Of a stretch of DNA of 39,707 bases, positions 39,359 to 39,707 are shown piece after piece. The notes beneath the pieces are model-generated. The model searched no databases. It saw nothing but the letters and a program-made list of their open reading frames with translations, and was not told the DNA's origin. Location of the stretch: positions 1 through 39,707 of the forward strand of contig CANRQB010000006.1 of the NCBI GenBank assembly GCA_947632645.1, in the 5' to 3' direction. The position numbers and the translations under genes are program-made. Within the stretch, counting starts at the first letter, position 1, and each line of letters opens with the position of its first letter. The stretch comes from an uncultured Clostridia bacterium (GTDB taxonomy: Bacteria; Bacillota; Clostridia; Christensenellales; UBA1242).

Positions 39359-39433
39359 TGGTAGCCCTATGGGGATTCGAACCCCAGTTCCCACCGTGAG
39401 AGGGTGGTGTCCTAACCACTAGACGATAAGGCC
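39359..39433 (-). tRNA. tRNA-Glu (anticodon CTC)
   Basis: Read on the - strand, the acceptor GGCCTTA (from 39433) pairs with TAGGGCT, then the discriminator A and an encoded CCA (39361-39359). The D arm has TCGTCTAGTGGTTAGGA. The anticodon arm CCACC-CTCTCAC-GGTGG carries CTC, and the T arm has GGTTCGAATCC. It is the minor Glu isoacceptor reading GAG; the usual TTC form must be elsewhere. Confidence 0.95.
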
Positions 39434-39445
39434 ATGAAATTTATT

Positions 39446-39707
39446 ACGCAACAGTGCATTTATGCACTGGGGTGCAAGAAATTTTATGGTTTTATATGTT
39501 GCTTTTCTCCAACGGCACACTTCAACATATAAGCCGAAAATTTTTTACGCGATAGTAGAAAATGCGAGGGTCTATATGTTGCTTTTCTTCGAAGGCTTTC
39601 TTCAACATATAAGACCAAATTCCTTTTTTCACGCAACAGTGCATTTATGCACTGGGGTGCAAGAAATTTTATGGTTTTATATGTTGCTTTTCTCCAACGG
39701 CACACTT
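39446..39707. repeat. Array of intergenic palindromic repeats, reaching the window end
   Basis: Two identical 77-bp copies lie at 39446-39522 and 39631-39707, with a diverged unit starting at 39547 between them. Units begin ACGC(A/G)A and contain TATATGTTGCTTTTC, matched by CAACATATA 21 nt later, forming hairpins at 39493-39531 and 39573-39611. The identical copies also hold the palindrome AGTGCAT/ATGCACT. The pattern may continue past the window. An open frame of 73 codons on the - strand runs through the repeats but is not a credible gene. Confidence 0.85.

Noticed and set aside
39484..39705. Open frame of 73 codons on the - strand
   Set aside because: It runs through the palindromic repeats, repeats itself with them, and runs up to the window end; no ribosome site.
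39446..39707. CRISPR array
   Set aside because: Repeat units are too long and unevenly spaced, the sequence between them is itself related, and no cas genes are present.

Overview
The window is chromosomal DNA from a low-GC, endospore-forming member of the Bacillota, most likely a clostridial lineage. The evidence is the end of spoIIAB, sigF, a minimal spoVAC-spoVAD-spoVAE operon (no spoVAA/AB/AF in view), yunB, ribonuclease Y, a LexA with a Gram-positive type SOS box, and a conserved miaB-mutS-mutL-miaA-ynbB block. I cannot name a genus from the sequence.

Layout. 1-6150 is a sporulation region: the spoIIA operon end, a large Asn-rich lipoprotein gene on the opposite strand, the spoVA genes, an unknown small protein and yunB. 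6361-10483 holds a NifS-like cysteine desulfurase with its ThiI partner (tRNA 4-thiouridine) and ribonuclease Y. 10543-13216 is accessory-looking: an unknown protein, tRNA-Trp, a structured intergenic segment with a possible small RNA, a HEPN-like protein and a helicase-associated repeat protein without a helicase. 13330-19665 has rnhA, a membrane-tethered PadR regulator with an ABC-2 transporter, lexA, and a large single tyrosine recombinase (XerS-like). An unknown protein and serS follow.

21596-22888 is a 1.3-kb non-coding region and the most interesting part of the window. It contains a perfect 15-bp inverted repeat around a 6-bp centre (22623-22658), which has the architecture of a Xer/dif site. 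It also has a tandem array of degenerate 54-bp units and a near-symmetric cluster of DnaA-box-like sequences. Exact 14-bp copies of the dif arm occur at 21729 and just upstream of the recombinase gene at 19697. Most housekeeping genes to the left lie on the + strand and most to the right on the - strand, so they converge on this point, as expected at a replication terminus. I read it as the terminus/dif locus with its recombinase 3 kb away.

22889-38897 is mostly on the - strand: tRNA modification and mismatch repair (miaB, mutS, mutL, miaA, ynbB), a class A penicillin-binding protein (+), glmS and a divergent glutamate racemase for wall precursors, rpsT (+), a YgjP-type metallopeptidase, holA and a ComEC lacking the beta-lactamase-like domain. 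The window ends with a small unknown gene, tRNA-Glu(CTC), and an array of intergenic palindromic repeats, including two identical 77-bp copies.

Several genes (nifS-like, rnhA, comEC) have a -10 box ending exactly 6 nt before the ATG and no Shine-Dalgarno sequence, which suggests leaderless mRNAs.
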